Source: an uncultured Parabacteroides sp. (GTDB taxonomy: Bacteria > Bacteroidota > Bacteroidia > Bacteroidales > Tannerellaceae). Taken from it: a stretch of DNA of 38,428 nt. Shown here in pieces: positions 25,354-33,754 of the stretch. Location of the stretch: positions 1 to 38,428 of the forward strand of contig URZO01000033.1 in assembly GCA_900552465.1 (NCBI GenBank), in the 5' to 3' direction. The notes beneath the pieces are model-generated. The model worked only from the letters and a program-made list of their open reading frames with translations, made no database searches and had not been told where the DNA came from. A program made the translations under genes and the position numbers. Position 1 is the stretch's first letter. The number at the start of each line of letters is the position of its first letter.

Positions 25354-28266
25354 ATGAAGCATAAAACTTTCTCTTTTATTTTATTATTCGTTTGCGTGGT
25401 GTTAGGATATGGTTGCAGCTCTTCTTCTACTTCCGGCAGGGAAGTTCTGGATATGAATACGGACTGGGCTTTTTACCGGGGAGAAGTGGAAGATGGTGGT
25501 CGGACGGATCTGGATGATTCGGGTTGGATGCCGGCCGCTCTGCCACACATCATGCAGCTGGAAACAAAGCATTGCGGCGGTAACTCTATTTATGATGGGA
25601 TCGGTTGGTATCGCCGTTATTTCAAACTTCCTTCTAAACATAGGGATAAACGCATTGTTGTCTCTTTTGAAGGTGTGATGACGAATTGCGATGTTTACCT
25701 GAACGGGGAAAAAGTGACGGAACATCATGGCGGCTATATGGGATTTGTTGCAGACCTGACGGACCGTATCGACTGGAGCGGGAATAATGTGTTGGCCGTC
25801 CATGTCTCTGCCGAATATGATCCGCTGACCCCTCCGGGGAAACCGCAGGATAAGATGGATTTCTATTATTACAGCGGGATCTACCGGGATGTCCGGATGG
25901 AGATAACGGATAAGATTTATATAACAGACCCTTTGCAGGAAGATATTGTTGCCGGTGGCGGTCAGTTCGTGACTTTCCCTGAGGTGACAAAAGAGAAGGC
26001 AAGAACACATGTCGCTACTCATATCCGTAATTTGACCGGCAAGGATGAGGCTTTGTCCGTTGTTTCTTTGTTAAAGGATTCGACAGGCCGGGTAGTTGCG
26101 GAGATGAAAACGCCGGTCGATTTGCAAAAGCAGTCGGATAAAACCGTAGAACAGGATCTGATCGTCGAACAGCCTGCTCTGTGGCATCCTTATACGCCTT
26201 ATCTGTATACGTTGCAGACACAGCTTTTATCCGGCGACAAGGTGCTGGACGAAACGGAAAAGCAGATCGGTATCCGTACGATCCGTTATACGGCGGAAGA
26301 TGGCTTTTTTATCAATGGCGAGAAATTGTATATGCGGGGGGCCAACCGGCATCAGGCTTTTGCCAATGTCGGGGACGCCGCTTCCAATTCGATGCAGGTG
26401 CGGGATGTGATCGACCTCAAACGCGGCGGTTATAATGCGGTTCGTGCGGCCCATTACCCGAATGATCCTGCGTTTCTGGATGCGTGCGACCGGTATGGGC
26501 TGTTGGTTGTCGAATGTATTCCGGGCTGGCAGTTCTATAATCCGGATTCGACGTTTATCAAACGTCTTTATGGAATCGGTCGGCAGATGATCCGCCGTGA
26601 CCGGAATCATCCTTCCGTCGTGCTTTGGGAAACGGCCCTGAACGAATCCCGCTATCCGGTATCTCTGGCAAAGGAAATCTTTGAATTGTCGCATGCCGAA
26701 TATCCGGGAGACCAGATGTACACCGCCGGTGACTATTTCGGGCATGCAGAAATGGAACCTTACTATGATGCTTTTTACAAACAGGTCTCCAAGTTCCCGA
26801 AAGATGGCGACGTGATGAGCAATTATCCGGAAGATTTCATATCGATCAAGCCGCTGTTTACCCGTGAATGGGGAGACGGTGTAGGGGAAAAGCCGCGTGT
26901 CAGCCTGAAAGAAAGCGAAGAGGAACAGATGCGCCAGTGCCGTAGCCGTATCGAACAGTTGAACGGTAAAGGCTATTTCGACTGGTGTATGCTGGATGCG
27001 AATCCGAATATGGGCGGACATTTCGTCTGGAGTTATAACGATTATGCGCGGGGCAGCCAGGATGAGACGATGTATAGTGGCGTCGTCGATATCAACCGTT
27101 ATCCGAAGTTCAGCTATTTCATGTTGCAAAGTATGCGTGATAAATCAATATCCCAGCCGGGATTGTTTGAAGGCCCGATGGTCTTTATCGCCTCTTATAA
27201 TGCTTCCGGAGAATTTACTTCTTCTACGACGGATATTACAGTCTTTTCCAACTGTGACGAGGTTCGGTTATATCGCAACGATAAGCTGGTTGGAACGCAG
27301 ACGCGTGAAGAAAGAACACTGCTGTACCGGCATGTCGTAGAGAAAGGTGGCAGTCCTGTCTTTGTTTTCGATGCCGGAGGCTATGAGGCCGGGACATTGA
27401 AGGCTGAGGCGTTGGTGGATGGTCAGGTGGTGGCGACACACCGGGTGTCGACTCCGGAAAAAGCCGATCATCTGGTCGTGGATATCAAGACCGATGGGAT
27501 TGTTCCCGTAGCTGACGGTTCGGATATGATTCCGGTCTACATCAAGGTCTGCGATAAGAACGGTTCTTTAGTCTGCAATTCACAGCAGGAAATCCGGATT
27601 CAAGTTTCCGGTGAAGGTGTCTTGATCGGCGACACGATCAGTCGTATCGGTATCAATCCGCAAAAGGTGGAAGGAGGCGTTGGCTTTGCTTTTATCCGTA
27701 CGACAAAGAAAGCCGGCCGGATTACGGTGAAGGCGACAGCGGATGGTCTGTCCGCAGGGGAAGCCGAGATCGAGACAAAGCCTTACGAAGGCACTCACCT
27801 GACTGACGGGCAACATGGCCCGTTTAACGGAAAGGAAGAGGATAATGTGGTCGTGAAACCTTCCTCCTGGCAAAAACGTATTCTGGAGAAGCCGCGTTTG
27901 AAAATTGCCTCTGTACAGGTCGGCAGCAGCCAGAACGGATATCCGGCATCGAACATTATAGATAATGATGATCATAGCTGGTGGATTGCCGGCGAGGACC
28001 GGTTACCTCAGGTTGTTACCCTGGTGCTGGACCGCCCCACTTATGTGGCAGCCAGCCGTATCCTTTTCCAGAAAGACAGTTCCTCCTATAAACATAAGGT
28101 GGAAACATCCGGTGATGGCGAACACTGGGAACTTCTGTACGAACGGGAATGCACGGGATGGGAATTTAAGCCGATGACTGTCGACCGGGAAGTGAAATAT
28201 GTCCGCTTGACCATTGAGAATGTTTCTGAAGGACGCGCCGGCCTGGGCGAGATGTCCCTCTATTAA
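25354..28266 (+). CDS. GH2 glycoside hydrolase with C-terminal discoidin-like domain, lipoprotein
   Basis: This 970-residue enzyme starts with a lipobox ending GYGC, so it should be membrane-anchored. The GH2 order is a sugar-binding domain (about 30-190), an Ig-like domain (200-310) and a TIM barrel (315-600), then beta-sandwich domains. At the C-terminus an F5/8 type C (discoidin) region of about 120 residues has the pattern SNIIDNDDHSWW. The likely acid/base is E431 in ALNES, and the likely nucleophile is E505 in TREWGDG. GH2 covers beta-galactosidase, glucuronidase and others, and the specificity is not readable here. ATG 25354 starts the signal peptide. Confidence 0.88.
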   Translation: MKHKTFSFILLFVCVVLGYGCSSSSTSGREVLDMNTDWAFYRGEVEDGGRTDLDDSGWMPAALPHIMQLETKHCGGNSIYDGIGWYRRYFKLPSKHRDKRIVVSFEGVMTNCDVYLNGEKVTEHHGGYMGFVADLTDRIDWSGNNVLAVHVSAEYDPLTPPGKPQDKMDFYYYSGIYRDVRMEITDKIYITDPLQEDIVAGGGQFVTFPEVTKEKARTHVATHIRNLTGKDEALSVVSLLKDSTGRVVAEMKTPVDLQKQSDKTVEQDLIVEQPALWHPYTPYLYTLQTQLLSGDKVLDETEKQIGIRTIRYTAEDGFFINGEKLYMRGANRHQAFANVGDAASNSMQVRDVIDLKRGGYNAVRAAHYPNDPAFLDACDRYGLLVVECIPGWQFYNPDSTFIKRLYGIGRQMIRRDRNHPSVVLWETALNESRYPVSLAKEIFELSHAEYPGDQMYTAGDYFGHAEMEPYYDAFYKQVSKFPKDGDVMSNYPEDFISIKPLFTREWGDGVGEKPRVSLKESEEEQMRQCRSRIEQLNGKGYFDWCMLDANPNMGGHFVWSYNDYARGSQDETMYSGVVDINRYPKFSYFMLQSMRDKSISQPGLFEGPMVFIASYNASGEFTSSTTDITVFSNCDEVRLYRNDKLVGTQTREERTLLYRHVVEKGGSPVFVFDAGGYEAGTLKAEALVDGQVVATHRVSTPEKADHLVVDIKTDGIVPVADGSDMIPVYIKVCDKNGSLVCNSQQEIRIQVSGEGVLIGDTISRIGINPQKVEGGVGFAFIRTTKKAGRITVKATADGLSAGEAEIETKPYEGTHLTDGQHGPFNGKEEDNVVVKPSSWQKRILEKPRLKIASVQVGSSQNGYPASNIIDNDDHSWWIAGEDRLPQVVTLVLDRPTYVAASRILFQKDSSSYKHKVETSGDGEHWELLYERECTGWEFKPMTVDREVKYVRLTIENVSEGRAGLGEMSLY

Positions 28267-28296
28267 TTAAATGTATAATCGATTAATCAGTATATC

Positions 28297-29346
28297 ATGA
28301 AAAGAGTCTTATTTATTTTGATTGCCTTGTTTTATGGCGTGGGTATCTTTGCACAACAAAAGCCATTTGACATCGAGCATGCTCCGGCTCCGCTTTTTCG
28401 CTGTCCGGTCTATGACGGACCGACTGATCCGACGCTCGAATGGAACGAAGAACGTCAGGAATGGTGGATGTTTTATACGCAGCGCCGTGCCAATGTTCCT
28501 AATTTGCAGGAAGTCGCATGTGTCTATGGCAGCAAAATCGGTATTGCCGCCACTAAAAACAATGGCAAAAGCTGGTATTATGTAGGGACGGCGAACCTGC
28601 CGGAACCCATGCAGGGACAAAGTACTTTCTGGGCTCCCGATGTATTCAAGCACAAGGATACCTATTACATGCTCGTTACCTTTATCCCTGGCATTCATCC
28701 TTTTTGGGGTGGAGATGCACGGCTTGTCTTCTACAAAAGCAAGGATCTGATGAACTGGGACTTGGTGGAGGAAATAGAGGGCACGCATGGTTGTATCGAC
28801 GCTTCGGCATTCCAAATGTCGGACGGAACATGGAAGATGTGGTATAAGACACCTGATTCCAAAACGAATACAGGTGTAAGCAAGGATCTGACAACCTGGA
28901 AAGTGACCGGCAAATGCGAGATTGATGATGTCCCGCATGAAGGACCGATCGTTTTTTATTGGAAGAATAAGTACTGGAATATTATAGATGAATGTAATTT
29001 GGGGTATGTCGGTTTGCATTGCTATGAATCGGAAGATGCTTCTTCCTGGACTTATAATTCAACGATACTGAATAAACCGGGACTTCGTCCTGATGATTTC
29101 GATCAGGGAAGGCATTGTGATGTGGTTGTGACAGGCGATCGTGCTTTTATCTTCTATTTCACTCACCCGGGGCGTACGTATAAAATGGATGGTATTGAAG
29201 TGGAAGAAAATACATGGAATTATCATCGTGCCTCTATCCAGATAGCCGAGTTGGAGTATGTGGACGGAAAAATAGTCTGTGACCGGGACAAATATGCAAA
29301 AAAAGTTCCGTCACCGGTAGAGAGGAAAAAGAATAAAAACAAATAA
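28297..29346 (+). CDS. GH43/GH117-like five-bladed beta-propeller protein
   Basis: This 349-residue exported protein has a signal peptide cleaved near GIFA-QQ. It shows the short beta-propeller blades of the GH43/GH32/GH117 group: DGPTDPTLEWNEERQEWWMFYT, with D residues near the start, then STFWAPDVFKHKDTYYML, SDGTWKMWYKT, KNKYWNIIDE and RAFIFYFTHPG (these are separate blades). The catalytic D/D/E set cannot be assigned surely from one sequence. It probably removes a side-chain sugar in the periplasm. It lies 30 bases after the GH2 gene and 16 before the sulfatase gene, so the three are cotranscribed. Confidence 0.75.
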   Translation: MKRVLFILIALFYGVGIFAQQKPFDIEHAPAPLFRCPVYDGPTDPTLEWNEERQEWWMFYTQRRANVPNLQEVACVYGSKIGIAATKNNGKSWYYVGTANLPEPMQGQSTFWAPDVFKHKDTYYMLVTFIPGIHPFWGGDARLVFYKSKDLMNWDLVEEIEGTHGCIDASAFQMSDGTWKMWYKTPDSKTNTGVSKDLTTWKVTGKCEIDDVPHEGPIVFYWKNKYWNIIDECNLGYVGLHCYESEDASSWTYNSTILNKPGLRPDDFDQGRHCDVVVTGDRAFIFYFTHPGRTYKMDGIEVEENTWNYHRASIQIAELEYVDGKIVCDRDKYAKKVPSPVERKKNKNK

Positions 29347-29362
29347 TGAAATAAAAGAATTT

Positions 29363-30754
29363 ATGAAGATCGAACGTCTATTATTATCTTCTTTAGGGAT
29401 CGCAACAGGACTGCTGTCCTGTTCATCCGGTCAAAAAGAAAACCGGCAAACACCCAATATCCTGATATTGCTTGCCGATGATGCCGGTTATGCGGATTTC
29501 GGGTTTATGGGGTCGGAAGATATCCAGACTCCGAATATAGATCGGTTGGCGGCTGATGGCTGTGTCTTTACGGATGCGCATGTGGCGGCAACGGTGAGTA
29601 GCCCCTCCCGCTCGATGATGCTGACGGGGCGGTATGGGCAACGTTACGGATATGAATGTAATCTGGATAAGGAAGGCGATGGAATACCGGAAGATGAAGA
29701 ATTGCTTCCGGCTTTGTTGAAGCGGCATGACTACCGCACGGCCTGTATCGGTAAATGGCATCTGGGCTCTCAGCCGTCCCAACAGCCTAATGCGAAAGGT
29801 TTCGATACTTTTTACGGGCTGCTGGCCGGTCATCGCTCTTATTTCTATAACCCCGAAACCAGCGATAAGGACGGCAGTCTGCAACAATATCAGTATAACG
29901 GGCAGAAACTTTCTTTTGATGGCTACTTTACAGACGAATTGGCGTCCAAAGCGCAGCAGTTTATAGCCGGAAGCGATCAGCCGTTTATGCTCTACATGTC
30001 TTTTACCGCCCCTCATTCCCCTAACGAAGGGACAAAAGAAGACTTGGCACGCTTCGAAGGACAACCCCGGCAGAAGTATGCAGCCATGATGTATGCGCTG
30101 GACCGGGGAGTCGGTAAAATTGTGGATGAACTGAAGGCGACCGGTAAATTTGATAACACGATAATATTCTTTTTGAGTGATAATGGCGGGTCTACGACCA
30201 ACCAGTCGTCGAACCTTCCGCTAAAAGGGTTTAAGGGGAACAAATTTGAAGGCGGACAGCGCGTCCCGTTCTTTATCGTTTGGGGCGATCGCTTTAAACG
30301 GGACCAGCGTTTCGCAGGGCTGACTTCTGCCCTGGATATTTTTGCAACCGTAACCGATGCATTGGGTATTCGGAAAGAAGAACTGCATAAACCGATTGAT
30401 GGCGTTTCCTTATTGCCTTATCTTTCGGGTGAAAAGACAGGGAATCCGCACGATGCTTTATATTGGCGTAAGATGGATACACGGGCTATCCGTTCCGGCT
30501 CTTATAAATTGATTATAACCCGTGGTGTGGATTCCGTCATGTATAATATGGAACAGGATATAGAGGAAATGCACGATGTCTTGTCCGCAGAACCTGAAAA
30601 GGCGCAAGAACTGATGAAGCAGTTGAGCGAGTGGGAGCAGACCTGTTGCAAAGATCCTCTCTGGATAGAAGAGGGGTGGGGCGACATTACGAATGGTTAC
30701 CACCAACGGCTGATGAGAAATGAGATAAGGACAGCAAGAGATATCTCGTCCTGA
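29363..30754 (+). CDS. S1-family sulfatase, S-type
   Basis: This 463-residue sulfatase has a lipobox ending LLSC (C20). The metal site starts with ILLADDAGYADFG (D39-D40), and a second metal-ligand motif is FFLSDNGG. The formylglycine motif is S79-S-P-S-R83 followed by MMLTGRYG, so the catalytic residue derives from serine. Such enzymes need an anaerobic radical-SAM maturase, and none lies in this window. It is the last gene of locus B, implying a sulfated glycan as target, for example host mucin or a matrix polysaccharide (inferred). It is followed by a long inverted repeat. Confidence 0.92.
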   Translation: MKIERLLLSSLGIATGLLSCSSGQKENRQTPNILILLADDAGYADFGFMGSEDIQTPNIDRLAADGCVFTDAHVAATVSSPSRSMMLTGRYGQRYGYECNLDKEGDGIPEDEELLPALLKRHDYRTACIGKWHLGSQPSQQPNAKGFDTFYGLLAGHRSYFYNPETSDKDGSLQQYQYNGQKLSFDGYFTDELASKAQQFIAGSDQPFMLYMSFTAPHSPNEGTKEDLARFEGQPRQKYAAMMYALDRGVGKIVDELKATGKFDNTIIFFLSDNGGSTTNQSSNLPLKGFKGNKFEGGQRVPFFIVWGDRFKRDQRFAGLTSALDIFATVTDALGIRKEELHKPIDGVSLLPYLSGEKTGNPHDALYWRKMDTRAIRSGSYKLIITRGVDSVMYNMEQDIEEMHDVLSAEPEKAQELMKQLSEWEQTCCKDPLWIEEGWGDITNGYHQRLMRNEIRTARDISS

Positions 30755-30798
30755 TTTAGGGTATCAATATTGGCAAGAACTGAACCTTCCCCTATTTC

Positions 30799-30840
30799 CG
30801 TCTTATAGTTATGGTTTTGGTAAGTCATAACTATAAGACG
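30799..30840 (+). terminator. 15-bp perfect hairpin after locus B
   Basis: CGTCTTATAGTTATG (30799-30813) is the exact reverse complement of 30826-30840, with a 12-base loop. It is followed by CTCTCTCC and not by a T-tract, so intrinsic termination is uncertain. It may instead protect the 3' end of the message. Confidence 0.5.
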
Positions 30841-30914
30841 CTCTCTCCACAGTTATGTGTAAAGTAGGCAAAAGGGTTCGTTTGTAAGAAATTGTGAATC
30901 ATAATAGCAGGCTT

Positions 30915-31020
30915 CGTAGGGGCAGTTCGCGAACTGCCCGGGTAGCGACGATGGACATATTTGTTGACACGAAGGGCGGTTCGCGAACCGCCCCTACGAG
31001 GTCTGTCTATTTCAAAACTG
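30915..31020. repeat. REP-like element with two perfect 20-bp palindromes
   Basis: GGGCAGTTCGCGAACTGCCC (30920-30939) and GGGCGGTTCGCGAACCGCCC (30974-30993) are each perfect palindromes. The outer CGTAGGGGC (30915) and GCCCCTACG (30990) are also complementary. The last 26 bases, 30995-31020, are identical to the first 26 bases of the window. Confidence 0.85.
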
Positions 31021-31063
31021 TCAAGAACTGAATGTTTCTAATTATTTGAAAGAAATCATCAAA

Positions 31064-31179
31064 ACACCTAACACCTAACACCTTTTCGTGCATATTGCTG
31101 ATAATTATATAATTATCTGGTGGTGGTTGGGTGTTAGGTAGGTGTTAGATAACCTTTTTACCGACACCTTCTGACACCT
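31064..31179 (+). repeat. copy 1 of an inverted element with ACACCT ends
   Basis: It begins with ACACCTAACACCT, has the near-palindrome GATAATTATATAATTATC in the middle, then GGTGTTAGGTAG, and ends with CCTTCTGACACC. It aligns by eye over most of its length with the reverse complement of 31488-31588. Confidence 0.65.
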
Positions 31180-31290
31180 GCTAATATGTAATCGTTTACT
31201 CCCCTTGTCGGAAACTGATCCGTCTCTTACTATAAACTAAGTCAAAACATATTATAAACTATTATACAAGATATAGTAAACTGTTTATAT

Positions 31291-31382
31291 GTAGTACTAC
31301 CTGTTACGCATACGTAGTACTATGTATCGGCAATAGGTAGTACAACGTATCGGCTATAAGTAGTACTACCTATTATTAATAT
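31291..31382. repeat. four-unit 23-bp tandem array with GTAGTAC core
   Basis: Units begin at 31291, 31314, 31337 and 31360, each with GTAGTAC. GTAGTACTAC is itself a palindrome. Units 2 and 3 also share GTATCGGC. The period is exactly 23 bases. Confidence 0.75.
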
Positions 31383-31487
31383 CTGATATGCTGTGACTTA
31401 GTTCACTACTACTTCCGGATTAGTTTAACACTTACTTCGGGTTAGTTTGTGGGTAGGGATAAAAGGAATGTATACGTTTGTTGATCG

Positions 31488-31588
31488 GGTGTCAGTTGAT
31501 GTCAGTTAAAAAAGCTACCTGACACCTAACTGATGTCCGATAATCATGTAATTATCAGTAATATGTAAGAGAAGGTGTCGGGTGTCAG
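31488..31588 (-). repeat. copy 2 of the inverted element with ACACCT ends
   Basis: Read on the minus strand it gives CTGACACCCGACACCT, GATAATTACATGATTATC, GGTGTCAGGTAG and a T-rich stretch, in the same order as copy 1. Copy 2 lies just before the end of the EamA-type gene. Confidence 0.65.
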
Positions 31589-31621
31589 ATGTTTTACAGA
31601 ATTTCTATATAAAAATGACAT

Positions 31622-32545
31622 TTATTTTAGGATGTTCAGATGGGCGAGTTTTCTGCGTATCTCCCGTAAGGAATGTTGTATCGATTTGGAAAGAATGATT
31701 AACGTCACAGCAATGATAATCAGGAGGATGCCGACAGCCAGGTTAGGGGTGAACGGTTCGCCGAAGATCAATACGCCGACGCATACGGCCGTGATCGGTT
31801 CTACGGCACCCAATACGGCAGTCAATGTTCCTCCGATATTATGTACGGCAAGGACAAGCGTGATGTTGGAAATAACGGTCGGTACAATGGCCAGTAGGAC
31901 CAGGTTTACAAACGACATGGTGTCGGGAATCGCTTGTATGCCTTCGTTCGTCCCTGCTTTGACGGCAAACAGGATTGTGCTGACAATGAACACATAAAAA
32001 GTCAGTTTGCGGCCGGTCATCTTCTGCACGCGCGATTTATTGACGGTGGTGATATAAAGTGCATATCCGACGGCAGACAGCAGCACGATGAAAACGCCTA
32101 AAGCACTCAGTTTCATATCCCCTTCATTGATAGAAAGGCGTGCGACTCCACAGATGGCCAATGCAATAGCCATCAGCGTTACCCAGGATGTTTTTTCCCT
32201 GAATACCAATAACATGATAAGGGTGACAAATATCGGATAGGTAAAATGGAGTGTCGTGGCAATTCCGGCCGACATAAAACTATATCCCCAGAACAGGAAC
32301 ATGGCGGAAGCTGTGTAGAAAAAGCCTAACAGAACCAATACCGGGATTTCCCTTTTCTCCACATGGAACGATTCCTTCCTGACAACCATAATTCCAGTCA
32401 GTGCCAATGCCGCAAACAGGAAACGGTAGAACAGGATGGAATCGAACTGCATCCCCTTTGCCATCAGTGGCAATGTAAACAGGGGAATCAAACCGAATGT
32501 AGCCGACGTTAATATGCCGAAGGTAAATCCTTTAAAGTTATTCAT
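31622..32545 (-). CDS. EamA/DMT-family transporter
   Basis: This 307-residue inner-membrane protein has about ten hydrophobic segments in two similar halves, the EamA duplication. The first half runs from FGILTSATFGLIPLFTLPLM to LTFTY-type LHFTYPIFVTLIML. The second half starts near MKLSALGVFIVLLSAVGYAL and ends in a run of aliphatic residues before a basic tail. Drug/metabolite transporters of this type export amino acids or other metabolites, and the substrate is unknown. The open frame starts 13 codons earlier, but ATG 32545 begins the usual MNNFKG-type start. Confidence 0.87.
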   Translation of the reverse strand: MNNFKGFTFGILTSATFGLIPLFTLPLMAKGMQFDSILFYRFLFAALALTGIMVVRKESFHVEKREIPVLVLLGFFYTASAMFLFWGYSFMSAGIATTLHFTYPIFVTLIMLLVFREKTSWVTLMAIALAICGVARLSINEGDMKLSALGVFIVLLSAVGYALYITTVNKSRVQKMTGRKLTFYVFIVSTILFAVKAGTNEGIQAIPDTMSFVNLVLLAIVPTVISNITLVLAVHNIGGTLTAVLGAVEPITAVCVGVLIFGEPFTPNLAVGILLIIIAVTLIILSKSIQHSLREIRRKLAHLNILK

Positions 32546-32572
32546 CACTTTTTCTCTTTGATAAAACGACGA

Positions 32573-32580
32573 CAAAGATA
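32573..32580 (-). promoter_or_regulatory. -7 box of the EamA-type transporter gene
   Basis: TATCTTTG on the minus strand matches TAnnTTTG and lies 27 bases before the ATG at 32545. No convincing -33 TTG is present. Confidence 0.45.
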
Positions 32581-32612
32581 GCATAAAAACGGGCGATTGA
32601 GAAATAGCGATT

Positions 32613-33017
32613 TTATTTTGCAGCTAAAGTATTTCTTTCGGTTTGTTGGTTGGGGATTGAGTTTACACATACGTCCTTGCTGACTTCTTTGTTGTCTTTG
32701 AAGGTTGTCAGGGTAATGCTGCAAGCATCATTGTTGTATGTGTAATCGTAGGCTTGTTGTTTTTCCCATTTTTGAGTGCCCTCGTTCCACTGTTCGACAA
32801 TCTTGGATACGATTCTCTTGCTTGCATCGTATGAGAAGCTGTACTTGCGATACTGTTGCAGGATGTTTTCACCTTCTACCTTGTAGATGTATTTAGTCAT
32901 TACTAAACCGTTTGCTGTTTCTGTCTTGTAGGCGAAGTCGGAAGCAGAACAGAAGTTTACACTTGCGAATACGAAAACGATCACTGCGATAACTGATTTT
33001 AAAACTGACTTTTTCAT
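32613..33017 (-). CDS. DUF3836 exported protein
   Basis: This 134-residue protein starts with a signal peptide (MKKSVLKSVIAVIVFVFA, cleaved near CSA). The mature part is beta-rich with repeated aromatic strand patterns (KYSFSYDASKRIVSKIVEQW, QQAYDYTYNNDACSITL), as in DUF3836 proteins of Bacteroides. Two cysteines, in DACS and DVCV, could form a disulfide. The function of the family is unknown. It stands alone between the EamA-type gene and the DJ-1 terminator. Confidence 0.75.
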   Translation of the reverse strand: MKKSVLKSVIAVIVFVFASVNFCSASDFAYKTETANGLVMTKYIYKVEGENILQQYRKYSFSYDASKRIVSKIVEQWNEGTQKWEKQQAYDYTYNNDACSITLTTFKDNKEVSKDVCVNSIPNQQTERNTLAAK

Positions 33018-33120
33018 GACTTTATTCTTTTTAGTTGTTTATTAATTTCTTACTAACTAAATTGCAAAGCCTGTGCCAAACTGTGTACACTTTTGAAAAT
33101 CAGTGTATTGGTAAAATGAG

Positions 33121-33174
33121 GCAAAAAGAAGAGTGTCCAAATATTTGACAACACTGTCAAAAGTTTGGACACTC
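33121..33174 (-). terminator. intrinsic terminator of the pdxJ-exbB-exbD-tonB-DJ-1 group
   Basis: GAGTGTCCAAA (33131-33141) is the exact reverse complement of 33164-33174. An inner TTGACA/TGTCAA pair lengthens the stem. On the minus strand TTCTTTTTG follows. It lies about 28 bases after the DJ-1 gene stop. Confidence 0.82.
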
Positions 33175-33201
33175 TCTCTGTTATCGGATGTAATTCTTTC
33201 C

Positions 33202-33747
33202 TTACAAAAGCAATCCGGCTGCCACCTCTTCGGCTACGGCATCATTCTTGATTGCGGCAACCAAGGCGAGGGCGAAGTTCATGACTAATCCTGGACCTCT
33301 GCCGGTTATGACATTATCGGATATTTCAACCGCTTCACCTGTGACATTTGCGCCGATCAACTTCGGCTCGAAGCCGGGATAGCAGGTGGCGTTACGGCCT
33401 TTCAGCAGGCCCAGTCCGCCTAATACCATTGGAGCGGCGCAGATAGCTGCTACGATACGGCCTTCGCGATATTGTTGCAGCAATGCTTCTTTGAGTGGTT
33501 CGGAGCTGTTCAGGTTGGATGCGCCGGGCATGCCTCCGGGGAGGATGAGGGCATCGGCTTCGTTCAATACTATATTATCCAATGTCTTATCGGCTGTTAC
33601 CGGAACATTGTGTGCACCAGTTACAACCAGGTCGGCTGTGATGGAAACAGTTGTAACTTCAATACCGCCGCGGCGCAGGATGTCGACTGTCCCTAAGGCT
33701 TCCATTTCTTCGAAACCATTCGCTAAGAATACAATTGCTTTCTTCAT
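33202..33747 (-). CDS. DJ-1/PfpI (YajL) family protein
   Basis: This 181-residue cytoplasmic protein has the DJ-1 fold signs: GFEEMEA with E14, the LPGGMPGASNL loop near residue 69, and the nucleophile elbow AAICAAP with C103. Members act as deglycases, chaperones or oxidative-stress sensors, and their exact activity is debated. It starts 7 bases after the stop of tonB and is the last gene before a strong terminator. Its place behind the TonB set seems to be simple operon membership and not a functional link. Confidence 0.9.
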   Translation of the reverse strand: MKKAIVFLANGFEEMEALGTVDILRRGGIEVTTVSITADLVVTGAHNVPVTADKTLDNIVLNEADALILPGGMPGASNLNSSEPLKEALLQQYREGRIVAAICAAPMVLGGLGLLKGRNATCYPGFEPKLIGANVTGEAVEISDNVITGRGPGLVMNFALALVAAIKNDAVAEEVAAGLLL

Positions 33748-33754
33748 ATTATTT

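Larger units (their letters stand above)
30755..31621. other. gene-free repeat-rich spacer between convergent units
   Basis: No plausible gene lies between the sulfatase and the EamA-type gene. The spacer holds a 15-bp hairpin, a REP-like element with two perfect palindromes, two inverted copies of a roughly 110-bp element and a 23-bp four-unit array between them. CAAGAACTGAA occurs at 30774 and 31022, on both sides of the hairpin and REP-like part. Confidence 0.75.

Noticed and set aside
30774..31032. Target duplication (CAAGAACTGAA) of an inserted element
   Set aside because: The two 11-bp copies flank the hairpin and REP-like part, but no transposase or clear terminal repeats match their positions. 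Chance or local duplication is as likely.
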